Part shown: positions 27,937-37,176 of the stretch, in pieces
Layout: the number at the start of each line of letters is the position of its first letter
Numbering within the stretch: position 1 is the first letter of the stretch
Source: Succinimonas sp045124755
GTDB taxonomy: Bacteria > Pseudomonadota > Gammaproteobacteria > Enterobacterales > Succinivibrionaceae
Strand: one strand, 5' to 3'
Assembly (NCBI RefSeq): GCF_045124755.1
Contig: NZ_JBGVMK010000012.1
Length of the DNA: 64,000 bases
Translations under genes and position numbers: made by a program
Notes under the pieces: generated by a model
Told to the model about the DNA's origin: nothing
Seen by the model: only the letters and a program-made list of their open reading frames with translations
The model's database searches: none

Positions 27937-29109
27937 ATGACTATGCATAACTACGACTATTACGTGCCCACGCGGCTGGTATTCGGCAAGGGCCGGGTGA
28001 GCGAGCTTCCCAAATATCTTGAGGGCCGCGGAAAAAAGGTTCTTCTGGCCTACGGCGGCGGCAGCATCAAGAGGCTGGGACTCTACGATACCCTGAAGGA
28101 TCTTCTCAAGGACTATGAGGTTTTCGAGCTTCCGGGAATCGAGCCCAACCCCCGCATTGAATCCGTAAGGAAGGGCGTGGAGATGGTGAAGCAGGAAAAT
28201 ATCGACTTCATTATCGCAGCCGGCGGCGGCAGCGTTATCGACTGCGTTAAAAACATTGCCTGCGGCGCCAGGTATGACGGAGATCCCTGGGATCTGGTAA
28301 TGGATGCCAGTCTCATTAAGGGGCATGTGCCGTTTTTTGCGGTGCTGACCCTGTCAGCCACCGGTTCCGAATACGATGGCGGCGGCGTCATCACCAATCC
28401 GGAAACCAATGAAAAGAATGCTCTTCTGGGGAACATTTTCCCGGAGGTGTCCATTATGGATCCGGAATACACCTATTCGGTTACCGCCTGGCAGACTGCT
28501 TCCGGCTCCGCGGACATCATGTCCCACGTCTTTGAGTCCTATCTGGTCAAGGACGGCAATATCTTTACCGACGGCATCTGCGAGGCCATGCTCCGCACCA
28601 TTGTGGAATGCACTCCCAAAGCTCTGGAGCAGCCTGATGACTACGAGGCCCGGGCTCAGCTTATGATGATAAGCTCCTTCGGCTGCTGCGGACTTCCGGC
28701 TATCGGCCGCACCCCGTCTCCCTGGGTATGCCACGGCATTGAGCATGAGGTGTCCGCCTTCTATGACATTACCCACGGCGCCGGTCTCGCCATTCTGACG
28801 CCGCCTCTCATGAGATTCTGGCTCACCGAGGAAACCGCGCCCCGTTTCGCCCAGTACGGCGTAAGAGTATTCGGTCTGGATCCGAAGAACGCTCCCATGG
28901 ACAATGCCGAAGAGGCCATTCGCAAGACTGCGGAATTCTTTAAGAGCATCGGACTTCCCGGCACCCTGAGAGAGGTGGGCATTGACTCCGATGAGCATTT
29001 CGGGGAAATGGCCGACCATATCATCGCTCACTGGTTCGGCAACTTCAAGGATGCTCTCCGCCCGCTGAACCGGGATGACATTATCGGCATTCTGAAGGCG
29101 GCGCTGTAA
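27937..29109 (+). CDS. Iron-containing alcohol dehydrogenase (butanol dehydrogenase type)
   Basis: About 390 residues from ATG 27937 (GGAG upstream; the in-frame ATG at 27895 adds 14 unlikely residues). Fold markers: YYVPTRLVFGKGRV, LLAYGGGSIKRLGLY, GGGSVIDCVKNIACG for NAD(P) binding, and the metal ligands in SADIMSHVFESYL and HGIEHEVSAFYDITHGAGLAIL. It reduces aldehydes to alcohols with NAD(P)H in fermentation. Full length, with all ligands present. Cotranscription with the upstream flavin reductase is likely; a terminator follows. Confidence 0.93.
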   Translation: MTMHNYDYYVPTRLVFGKGRVSELPKYLEGRGKKVLLAYGGGSIKRLGLYDTLKDLLKDYEVFELPGIEPNPRIESVRKGVEMVKQENIDFIIAAGGGSVIDCVKNIACGARYDGDPWDLVMDASLIKGHVPFFAVLTLSATGSEYDGGGVITNPETNEKNALLGNIFPEVSIMDPEYTYSVTAWQTASGSADIMSHVFESYLVKDGNIFTDGICEAMLRTIVECTPKALEQPDDYEARAQLMMISSFGCCGLPAIGRTPSPWVCHGIEHEVSAFYDITHGAGLAILTPPLMRFWLTEETAPRFAQYGVRVFGLDPKNAPMDNAEEAIRKTAEFFKSIGLPGTLREVGIDSDEHFGEMADHIIAHWFGNFKDALRPLNRDDIIGILKAAL

Positions 29110-29201
29110 AGAATTGCCGCTTGGCTGAGATTAATCCGAGCGATTAAGCTTTGTAATTAGCCGGAACCTGCCGGAAACAATGCGACAGGGCTCAGAAGAG
29201 A

Positions 29202-29235
29202 AATCTCCCGGGATTAAGGTTCCGGGATTTTTTTT
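29202..29235 (+). terminator. Terminator after the alcohol dehydrogenase
   Basis: Arms TCCCGG and CCGGGA with an 11-nt loop, followed by eight T. Confidence 0.8.
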
Positions 29236-29396
29236 GCTGAACTAAAGAGACCTGCTTTTTGAGCCTCTTATTTCAGCCTTTTTTCTGCCCCTTTGCCGCC
29301 ACATGATTTTATAAAGGTTCGCGCCGGGAGAGACATTCTTGCTCCTGCCATTTCGGAACTCCGCTGCTCGTGTTTCCTCTTTCTGAGGTATTTTAG

Positions 29397-29443
29397 TTTA
29401 TTCAGCCATTTCTGATGATTTTTGGCGATTTTGGCTGAATAAA
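29397..29443. repeat. 47-bp inverted repeat, first of two
   Basis: Perfect 12-bp arms TTTATTCAGCCA (29397-29408) and TGGCTGAATAAA (29432-29443) around a 23-bp spacer. It has no T-run and lies in an AT-rich non-coding stretch upstream of a broken ATPase gene. A second copy with the same spacer length follows at 29573. Confidence 0.9.
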
Positions 29444-29572
29444 TTACATGAACAACAAAAAAGATTCCCTGTTGCTCATCATTTGCCTCTATGCTTAGTT
29501 CATGAAACATGGCATGAATCAAAGGGCAGTTTATTGATCGTGAAGCCGCAATAACCGCATTGCTTACTTTGC

Positions 29573-29618
29573 TTGTTCAGCCAATTTGCAGCAAAATTGA
29601 CGGAGCTGGCTGAATAAA
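29573..29618. repeat. 46/47-bp inverted repeat, second of two
   Basis: Left arm TTGTTCAGCCA and right arm TGGCTGAATAAA (29607-29618) again enclose 23 bp; spacer sequence differs from the first copy. It ends 60 nt before the ATPase start, where an operator or an element end could sit. Confidence 0.85.
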
Positions 29619-29677
29619 AGGAACATGGGAAAGAATGCCGGCGAATAATAAGGTCAGGGGAAAAGAAGGGCGGAATC

Positions 29678-31110
29678 ATGATCGGAAGAGAACGGGAAAA
29701 ACAGGAACTCCTGCGCAGATATCAGAGAAGGAAAGCGGAGTTTATCGCTGTTTACGGTCGCTTCCGGTTGGAAAGACCTTTCTGATTGACAAAACCTTTG
29801 CCGGGAAAATTACCTTTCGCCACACCGGTATTTCCCCGGTTCCTGATGCAAAAACCGGAGAGATGTCCCGGCAGTTAAAACAGTTCCATTTTTCCATGCA
29901 GCGTTACGGCATAAAGACGGAACACTGTCCGGCAAGCTGGATGGAAGCGTTTTTCATGCTGGAAACCTGGCTTGAGAAAATTGATGACGGCAGTCGGCAG
30001 GTGGTCTTTCTGGATGAGCTTCCCTGGCTTGATACTCCCAGATCCCATTTTGTTTCCGCGCTGGAAAGCTTCTGGAACAACTGGGGGTGCCATCGGGATA
30101 ACTTGATGCTCATTGTCTGCGGCAGCTCCTGCTCCTGGATGGCGGATCAGCTGATAAACAACCATGGCGGCCTCTATAACAGGCTAACCTGCCAAATACG
30201 GCTTGCTCCTTTTAATCTGAAGGAATGCGAACTCTTTTTTGCCGAAAATCAGGTTCGTCTCTCCCGTTATGACATTGCTCAGGGATATATGATTCTGGGC
30301 GGGATTCCGTATTATCTGGATTGTTTTGAACCCGGGCTCAGCCTGGCTGAGAACATCGATCGGATTCTTTTTTCCCGGAAAGCAATGTTGAAGGACGAAT
30401 ATGAGAGTCTCTTTCCGGCTATGTTCAATAACCCCGCTGTGATAAAGGCAATGGTAAGGCTTCTGGCTGCCAGCCGCAGCGGATATACCCGAAATGAAAT
30501 TGCCGGCAAGCTTGGCTTTTCCTCCGGGGGAACATTGTCACAGTCCTTAAAGTCCCTCGTTGAAAGTGACCTTGCGGTCAGATATGTTCCTTTCGGAAAG
30601 AAAAAGAGCGAAGCCCGTTATAAGCTTACCGATCCGTTTTGTCTGTTCTGGATTCACTTTATGGAGGAGCCCCATAAACCGGATGAACATTATTGGACAA
30701 ATAACCGGAATGCACCGAGGATCGTTTCCTGGAGAGGCTTGGCTTTTGAGAATGTCTGTTTTCAGCATATAGATCAGATCAAAAAAGCGCTGGATATATA
30801 CGGCGTTCAAACCAGTCAGTCTGCGTGGATCGGATCAGATGACGAATTAGGCGGCACGCAAATTGATCTGCTTCTGGACAGAGCTGATCGGGTGGTGAAT
30901 ATGTGCGAAATCAAATATCATGGAGGACTGTTTTCTGTCGACAAAGGATACTATCAGGTTTTATCAAACAGACAGATGATTTTGGCAGCGAAGATTTCTC
31001 CCAGAAAAGTGATTCGTCATACGCTTATTACGACTTACGGATTGGCGCGTAACGAATACAGCGGAGTATTTTCAGATGTGATCACTCTTGATGATTGGTT
31101 TACCTGTTAG
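29678..31110 (+). pseudogene. ATPase_2 / DUF234 family ATPase with frameshift in the P-loop
   Basis: From ATG 29678 the frame reads MIGREREKQELLRRY, then RKAEFIAVYGR, the standard start of archaeal-type ATPases of this family, but then runs out of frame. One frame over, the protein resumes as VGKTFLIDKTF and continues intact to TAG 31108-31110: Walker B VVFLDELPWL, sensor IVCGSSCSWM, helix-turn-helix segment TRNEIAGKLGFSSGGTLSQS, DUF234 part LTDPFCLFWIHF and a nuclease-like MCEIKY. The break falls between GGTCGC and GGAAAG (29755-29775), where one G appears lost from the expected CGGGTTGGAAAG. It is either a recent inactivation or a sequencing error. An open frame starting at 29635 exists but has an unnatural N-terminus. 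Confidence 0.82.
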
Positions 31111-31212
31111 CTGCCTCACAACAGGCAATAACGCAAGAGCGGAAAGGACGGGTGGTATCCACACATTTGAAATGCTGCTTGCACTCAAAAACTCCCGCCT
31201 TTCTGCTGTTGT

Positions 31213-31920
31213 TTAAATGTTCAGGGGGCTGGAAAACGCCGAATTCACACCCAAACGGCGCCGAATATCGTTAAGCCATTCTCCCTTGTACTTAAAGAAC
31301 CTCGGGCCGGCAATTGCATATTTCTTCCCGGAGAGCAGTTTCGCCAAAGCAGTCAAGGACATTGTCTCACCATGGTACTCAACATTCCTGTCATCAGCCA
31401 CTGTTGCAGTAATATTGGGATTGTCGCAATACTCAATCTTTGCACCAACAGGGATCTGGCACTTCCCGAAAGAAAATTTCACTGCACGCTCTGTGCTTTC
31501 AGTATCAATTTCCTGCGCCGTCTGTTCCGCTGAACGTTCTTCTTCAGTGGGAGCAGCCAACTTCAGTTTATCGCCGCAGCCGTGTATTTCGGCGATAGCC
31601 TCAAGGATAGAATACGCATCTTCCGGCGACATGGCATAAAACTCGCGCACCCGCTGCTTTCCTTTGAAGTTCTCCACCGATCGCAGATCTGGATTCAGCT
31701 TGTCAATGATGGAATGAATCTTCAAATCTGATAATCTGGATGGTACCTCGTAAGTAGCGTAAACACGAAAGGCAAAGGGAATGCACTCGCTGCGATTCAG
31801 CTGCTTCAAACGCTCGTCAATATCATCCGCATAGCCAATCTTCACATACTCCGGGAATGACGGATTTGTGAGAATATAGATAACACCTTTCTTTTCTGGC
31901 CCGCCGTTATTTTCGTTCAT
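31213..31920 (-). CDS. GIY-YIG nuclease family protein
   Basis: About 236 residues from the ATG at 31920, preceded by CGGAGATAACTCT; an upstream in-frame start at 32031 is less well supported. The N-terminal half is a GIY-YIG/T5orf172-like domain (GVIYILTNPSFPEYVKIGYA, DDIDERLKQLN, ATYEVPSRLSDLKIHSII, REFYAMSPEDAYSIL). The C-terminal half (FGKCQIPVGAKIEYCDN, then MTLSLTALAKLLSGKKYAIAG) resembles small DNA-modification-associated modules that follow such nucleases, which is a tentative assignment. Cytosolic. It converges with the broken ATPase gene. Confidence 0.85.
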   Translation of the reverse strand: MNENNGGPEKKGVIYILTNPSFPEYVKIGYADDIDERLKQLNRSECIPFAFRVYATYEVPSRLSDLKIHSIIDKLNPDLRSVENFKGKQRVREFYAMSPEDAYSILEAIAEIHGCGDKLKLAAPTEEERSAEQTAQEIDTESTERAVKFSFGKCQIPVGAKIEYCDNPNITATVADDRNVEYHGETMSLTALAKLLSGKKYAIAGPRFFKYKGEWLNDIRRRLGVNSAFSSPLNI

Positions 31921-32031
31921 AGAGTTATCTCCGAATCCTTGTTTCATCGCCTTCTCCGGCATTGATTTAAAGCTGTCAGCAACATCATAAACAATCTTAT
32001 CGCAATGGCCATGAAGATCTTTCTGGCACAT

Positions 32032-32551
32032 TGTATTTTGAACTTCTTTCCGGCTCCGGAAGTATCTTTGCGGTTTTCTTAATCACAGGCTTTTCTGAAG
32101 AGAAGGGCATGCGGAGAAGAGTCAGCGGAAAAGAATCAGACAAAATTGCCGTAACCAATGCCCCGGAGTAAATGTATCTCATTTCCGGTCTGCCGGCAAC
32201 AACACGCATCAAGGCATATGAAATCCTGAAGGATGAACCGGTACAGAATTAATCTTTATCCGAAAAGAGGCGACCGCCTTTTTAAGACAACGGACACGGG
32301 CAAAATGGTAAAGTTAGAAGTGATGCACGGTAATCAAATGCACGAGGTGATAGGCTTGAATCAGGAGGCGGGCCTGCTGTGAGTTCTGTTCTTTACTGAC
32401 ATTTTCGGAATTGAAGATTTGTCCGGGCCTTTCCAGACTTAATGCCATACGAATTCTTCCGGCAAAACTCCGGAGACTTTGGGTTGTTTTCTGAGCCTGA
32501 CCGCCATTACCGATTTCTCCCTCTTTTGCGATTTGACAGGAGCGCATCACC
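32032..32551. other. Intergenic stretch with a short coding fossil
   Basis: No intact gene. A 26-codon plus-strand frame at 32172-32252 (MYLISGLPATTRIKAYEILK) looks like the tail of a lost gene. A small imperfect hairpin ending in GCCTTTTT near 32260-32283 may be its terminator. Confidence 0.4.
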
Positions 32552-33697
32552 ATGAAATTCAAATTCAGCAAATCCGCAGCGCTGGTTTTCGGAGCCCTGG
32601 CCTTTGCCGCAATTGGCTGCGGCGGCGGACATGATCATCACCACCACCATGACGACCCGGACGAACCGGAAGAGGATACCGTGCTCATTGATCTTCAGGT
32701 TATCGACGGCTATCTGAAGGACGCCATGGTGTTTATCGATCTCAATCGCAACTTTGAATGGGACACCAATGAACCCCGCGGCTATGCGGACAGCTACGGC
32801 ATGACTCATCTCAGTGTCTGGAAGGATGATCTGCGCTCCCGCGGCGACACTCCCCTGCAGGTAATTGCCAGAAGCTCCTCCGGATCCTCGAATTACATTT
32901 ACGGCGAGAAGGACACCACCGAGAGAGACATGGTCATGTCCCGGAACATTTTCGTAAACCGCGATATGAATGACGGCGTCTGGTACATCATCTCCCCGTT
33001 CTCCACTCTCACGGACATCGAGCTCTCCGGCACCGCTGATTTTGATGATTTTTACTCTTACCGGAGCAGGCTGGCTGAACTGGCTGCCGATGCCGGAGCC
33101 AGCGAAAAAACGGTTTACGACAGCGATGACTACAATGTGAGCCTCCGGAACGAGGATGATCTCAAAACCGAGGTAGCCGGCGAGGTGCTGGCCCGGAAGG
33201 GCAAGCTGCCCACTACCATCTCTGAGCTTAAGGAACGCATGAATGCTAGCAGCGGTGAATCTCAGGACTATGATCTTTCCGACTGCCGCGAGCTTACTGA
33301 AGAGATTGTCAGCAAGGCTCAGGATGACATGAAGGACAACGATAAGTACTCCGGAAAGGAGCTTATCGATACTATTAAGAGCGTCCTGAACAAAAAGGAT
33401 GATGAAGACACCGCCTCCTATGAATTCAGCGAGCCGGGCGCTGACTATGAAGAGCTTTTTGAGCAACTAAAAGATGATCCTGACTATGAAGACCTTTTTA
33501 AGGAACTGAAAGATGATCCTGACTATAATGAGCTTTTCAGGCAGCTCAGGTGCTCGGTAAAGCCGAATGAAAAGCCAAAGACAGATCCTGAATGCAAGAA
33601 TACTGCGGCTGATGATAAAGATAGGCCTGACTATGAAAAGATTATTGAGAAAGTGAAAGATGATCCTGACTACAATGATCTCTTTAGGCATCCTTAG
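32552..33697 (+). CDS. His-rich lipoprotein with 13-residue C-terminal repeats
   Basis: 381 residues. The signal peptide ends in AAIGC with Cys23, followed by GGGHDHHHHHDD, a likely metal-binding tail on the lipid anchor. Residues about 45-100 (VIDGYLKDAMVFIDLNRN, FEWDTNEP) match a beta-sandwich seen in surface proteins of marine and gut proteobacteria. After a helical, charged middle region come acidic repeats of period 13: DPDYEDLFKELKD, DPDYNELFRQL and DPDYNDLFRHP. Gly at +2 favours outer-membrane sorting under the E. coli rule. A decayed second copy of the tail lies 280 nt downstream. Function unknown. Confidence 0.8.
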   Translation: MKFKFSKSAALVFGALAFAAIGCGGGHDHHHHHDDPDEPEEDTVLIDLQVIDGYLKDAMVFIDLNRNFEWDTNEPRGYADSYGMTHLSVWKDDLRSRGDTPLQVIARSSSGSSNYIYGEKDTTERDMVMSRNIFVNRDMNDGVWYIISPFSTLTDIELSGTADFDDFYSYRSRLAELAADAGASEKTVYDSDDYNVSLRNEDDLKTEVAGEVLARKGKLPTTISELKERMNASSGESQDYDLSDCRELTEEIVSKAQDDMKDNDKYSGKELIDTIKSVLNKKDDEDTASYEFSEPGADYEELFEQLKDDPDYEDLFKELKDDPDYNELFRQLRCSVKPNEKPKTDPECKNTAADDKDRPDYEKIIEKVKDDPDYNDLFRHP

Positions 33698-33980
33698 GTA
33701 AGTTTCAATGGTAACTTTGCCGTGCTGAGACATTCATTGCCCGGCGGATTTCGCTCTGCTGAGGGAGCGAAGTCCGCTGATGTGTTCTTGTCATTTCATG
33801 AAAAATGCAAAACTCCCGGAGTTAACCTGAATGGGTATCTTGAATTTCTGTTCAGGTATACGGGGGTTCACAGAGCGATCTGAAAGATGAATCGCTGTCT
33901 GATGAAAGAAGAAATGCTGTGCTTGAGCAGGCAATGCCATGGAAATTTAAGAAGTCCTAGAGCGCTGACTTTAGACCTGA

Positions 33981-34146
33981 TGCTTTTAGGCAGCTCAGGT
34001 GTATGTCATATCCGCATGAATAACCAAAGACAGATCCTGAATGCAAGGTTGCTGCTGATGATGAAGATGGGCCTGACTTTGAAAAGATTATCGAGCAAGT
34101 AGATAATGATCCTGTTTATGAAGAGATTTTTAATCATCTTTGGTAA
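33981..34146 (+). pseudogene. Fossil of a second copy of the lipoprotein tail
   Basis: The sequence follows 33536-33697 (AGGCAGCTCAGGTG, AAGACAGATCCTGAATGCAA, AAAAGATTATCGAGCAAGT) with an in-frame TGA early on, ending in HLW-TAA where the parent ends in RHP-TAG. Only the last 50 codons survive. Between here and 34600 a frame with SELADSLNKKGAG near 34215 hints at another lost gene; nothing intact is present. Confidence 0.8.
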
Positions 34147-34600
34147 TAAACCTTAATTTTAGGGCTTCAGGAATTCCTGAAAGGAGTGCTGGTGAAAAGT
34201 TGAAGAACAGGAGATAAAGATCAGCGAGCTTGCGGATTCGCTTAATAAGAAAGGAGCCGGGGTTTCAGAAAGCAAAGAACTCGTAAGGCCCCGGAAAACG
34301 TTCCTGCCTCCAAAGAGGTTGTCGGCGCATTAAGAAGACTCCTGTTTCAGGGCGGCGTGGAACAAAAGAAGGGCAAGACAGAGGCTGCAGATTCTAAAGG
34401 GATTCTGATTCATCGGCATCATCTCGCCTTCCGGAATAAACCGGGATGTCTCCCCGAGGAGAGAAAACGCTGATGGGATGGCGGTTTTCTGTCCGGAGAG
34501 CACCGGGGTAATATGCTTCGGAAGAATTAAGTTTCGGTTTTTATGGCGCAAAACCAGAATCCTTCGAAGTTTCCGCCAGCATCACCGCACGGCAAGTTTC

Positions 34601-34625
34601 AGCCCCGGAAAAAGGGGCTTTATTT
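34601..34625 (+). terminator. Terminator upstream of the protease array
   Basis: Arms AGCCCC and GGGGCT around GGAAAAA, followed by TTATTTTG. It insulates the protease array from upstream transcription. Confidence 0.7.
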
Positions 34626-34785
34626 TGTTCTCCGAACCTGATGCCCCTGTTCTCAGAAGGTTTATCATCATTCGCAGTGTTCTTTATCACGGCATTGCGG
34701 AATATTCCTGAAAAGATGCCTGAAAAAATAAATTCTGCTCGTTTCTATGGGATCAGGAAGGAGCTGAGATAAAAAGAGTTTCGCT

Positions 34786-37089
34786 ATGAAATCAATCCGC
34801 CAAAAAGGGCTCCGTATCGCCAGAACTGCTGCCGCGGTGTCTGCCATCCTTTGCTTCGGAACTGCGCTTTCCGGCTGCAAGGATTCCCAAAACCGAAACA
34901 ATGATAACGTAAAGATTACTGTCGCGGAAGCGGGCGACCTCATTACCGGAAAACCTTACCGGATCAGGGCCGACTGCCCCCTTCAGGAGATCCGGGCCGA
35001 ACACGGCGAGTTAACCACGGTAAATCCCGTAACCGGGGAAAATGCCGGAGAGAACGAATGGTTCTACGCGCTCCCGGAGGAATATTTCACTTCCTATGAG
35101 CTTAACTATGACGGTGATAGTGACGGCGCTGACAGCGATGGCAATAGCAGCGGCAACGAGGCCGAAAATAACAGCTTAAAGGCTTTTACCGAAACCTTCC
35201 GCATTACTCTCGGCGATGGCGCAGTCCAAGAGGTGAAGCAGACTTTCGCTGTAACCGATCCTTTGTTTCCGGATCAGTGGCATCTTTACAATATCGGGCA
35301 GAACCCCTACGGTGTTACCAATCCGCCTCTTAAGAAAACCGACCTTAACGTGATCCCCGCCTGGCGCATGATTCTCCCGGAAGAAAAAAGGCAGATCGAC
35401 GGATCCGGAGTTTATGTGGCGGTCTGGGACAGTCCTGTGGATCTTAATCATGAGGATCTCAGGGATCGCATCTATGACCCCGGTATTCCCGGCTCCGCGG
35501 ATATTGTCAATACCGGGATCACTCTGGAAGATCTTAAACAGGATCCTTATCGCTTTCACGGTACCGCAGTGGCCGGAATTATCGCCGCCTCGGCCGGGAA
35601 TCAGCTGGGCGGAAGAGGCGTGGCCTTTAATGCCCGGGTAACATCATTTTTCTATAACGCAGACGATGCTCTGGATCTGGAAACCATGCTGAAAATGGAT
35701 CACCTTAACCTGGTTAATGCCAGCATCGGCTACACTCTCTATACCTGGGATCTGCCGGCGGTATGGGATCTTTGCGAAGCTCTGTATGAAAAAAACATTG
35801 CCGTGATCCACGCGCAGGGCAATGAATTTAATGCCTTCTATGATGAGAACTACAAGCCTTATTCGGAAAGCAACTGCCTCGCAGCCGAATGGGCCGACTG
35901 CGAATTCATGCAGACAGATCCTAAGGATCGCTATCCCTTTCATATCAATGTCGGCGCTTTGAATGCTCAGGGAGCAAAGGCTTCTTACAGCTCTACCGGA
36001 GCCAATCTGTGGGTTACCGGCTTTGGCGGCGAATACGGAGCCTTTGTCAGTCATCCCGAATGGAGTTTCGGCGCCGCCATAGTAACCACACTCTCCAGCT
36101 ATGATCCCGGGGACTTCGGGGATCCGGATGAAGATTCCCCCTGGAGAACCGCAGATAACAAGTACTACACCAACAAGGTGATGGGCGCCTCCGCTGCCGC
36201 TCCGTCAGTGTCCGGCGCTGCAGCCCTGTCATATCAGGCTAAGCCTGATATGACGGTGTCTCAGCTCCGTTATCTTCTGGCTAAAACCGCCAGGAACGAC
36301 ACAAAGCTGCCAACGCTGGCTCTGACTCCCCAGGATGTGTATGATGACATATACCAGGAAATAATCGTCTATGACTGCGGCTGGCAGGATAATGCAGCAG
36401 GCTTCCGGTTCTCAAACTGGTACGGCTTCGGCGTCATTGATGCCGGAGCTCTGGTAAAGGCAGCTCTCGAGTGCGATAAGGATCCCGTATGCGCCGGCAT
36501 GGCGGAGCTTCCGGAGATGTACGTATCCTCCGGCAAAAATCCCTGCGCTTACACCGATGACTCCCGGCGGCTCATTACCTGCTCCTTCTCCGATTTTCAA
36601 AACGAAGACGGAGAGCCTCTGGGTCAGACCGAGATCACACTGGATGCTGTCACCTATGATGTTTCCGGTCTCAGTTACCTCCCGGAGGGAATTATAGAAG
36701 CCTGCGAACTTGCGGCCTCAGACGAAGACGCGGAAGTTACGGAACATAACATAGCCCGAAAGCATGCCGTGTTTAAGGCCAATGTTCTTCTGGAGCTTAT
36801 TGCGGAATCAGCGGCCGGTACCAGATCATTGCTGAAGCCCGTTTATACCAACTGGGATTACCATTCCGGGTTTAATGTTCCTGAATATTACGATGACTTC
36901 AAAGAAGTTAAGTCAGCTGAGGGAACAGCGCCGGAGTCTCTGGAAATCGCCGCCTCCGCCTTCTATCAGGAATCCCTTAAGGAAGATCCGGAAAATAAGT
37001 TCCGCATGAGTATCAAAAGCCCCTGTCAGATTGATCTGGACAGGCTTAATAAGAACATGCATCTTACCGTCTGGGGCCGCAGGAAGTAA
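34786..37089 (+). CDS. Kexin-like subtilase lipoprotein, array copy 1
   Basis: 767 residues. Lipobox LSGC with Cys31 (+2 Lys). Residues about 40-155 form a beta-rich N-domain (GKPYRIRAD, EWFYALPEEY, FTETF). The S8 domain begins with the kexin-like lead-in DPLFPDQWHLYNIGQNPYG. Triad Asp215 (VAVWD), His258 (HGTAVAG), Ser469 (GASAAAP), with oxyanion Asn346 (QGNEF). Kexin-type HEDL and QAKPDMTVSQLRYLL support family S8B. The C-terminal 250 residues carry paired cysteines (CDKDPVC, NPCAYTDD-x-ITC) and LLELIAESAAGTRSLL, which resembles the P/homoB domain pattern LxSPSGTxSxL. GT in the Ser motif is GA here. Expected: a lipid-anchored endoprotease outside the cytoplasm. A catalysis-free paralog follows 87 nt downstream without a terminator. 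Confidence 0.93.
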   Translation: MKSIRQKGLRIARTAAAVSAILCFGTALSGCKDSQNRNNDNVKITVAEAGDLITGKPYRIRADCPLQEIRAEHGELTTVNPVTGENAGENEWFYALPEEYFTSYELNYDGDSDGADSDGNSSGNEAENNSLKAFTETFRITLGDGAVQEVKQTFAVTDPLFPDQWHLYNIGQNPYGVTNPPLKKTDLNVIPAWRMILPEEKRQIDGSGVYVAVWDSPVDLNHEDLRDRIYDPGIPGSADIVNTGITLEDLKQDPYRFHGTAVAGIIAASAGNQLGGRGVAFNARVTSFFYNADDALDLETMLKMDHLNLVNASIGYTLYTWDLPAVWDLCEALYEKNIAVIHAQGNEFNAFYDENYKPYSESNCLAAEWADCEFMQTDPKDRYPFHINVGALNAQGAKASYSSTGANLWVTGFGGEYGAFVSHPEWSFGAAIVTTLSSYDPGDFGDPDEDSPWRTADNKYYTNKVMGASAAAPSVSGAAALSYQAKPDMTVSQLRYLLAKTARNDTKLPTLALTPQDVYDDIYQEIIVYDCGWQDNAAGFRFSNWYGFGVIDAGALVKAALECDKDPVCAGMAELPEMYVSSGKNPCAYTDDSRRLITCSFSDFQNEDGEPLGQTEITLDAVTYDVSGLSYLPEGIIEACELAASDEDAEVTEHNIARKHAVFKANVLLELIAESAAGTRSLLKPVYTNWDYHSGFNVPEYYDDFKEVKSAEGTAPESLEIAASAFYQESLKEDPENKFRMSIKSPCQIDLDRLNKNMHLTVWGRRK

Positions 37090-37176
37090 TCATATGGCGC
37101 GGTTAAGGGAATTCCTGCCAATAGGGCGCGGAAACCGGCGTTAAGTTTGAACTGAAAGAGATAAGGAGAGTTTCGC

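Noticed and set aside
29268..29522. 84-codon open frame on the minus strand
   Set aside because: It spans one of the inverted repeats, and no ribosome site or protein-like pattern is visible.
34786..37089. Autotransporter interpretation of the subtilases
   Set aside because: The C-terminus lacks a beta-barrel pattern and a terminal aromatic; the lipobox and P-like domain explain the architecture better.
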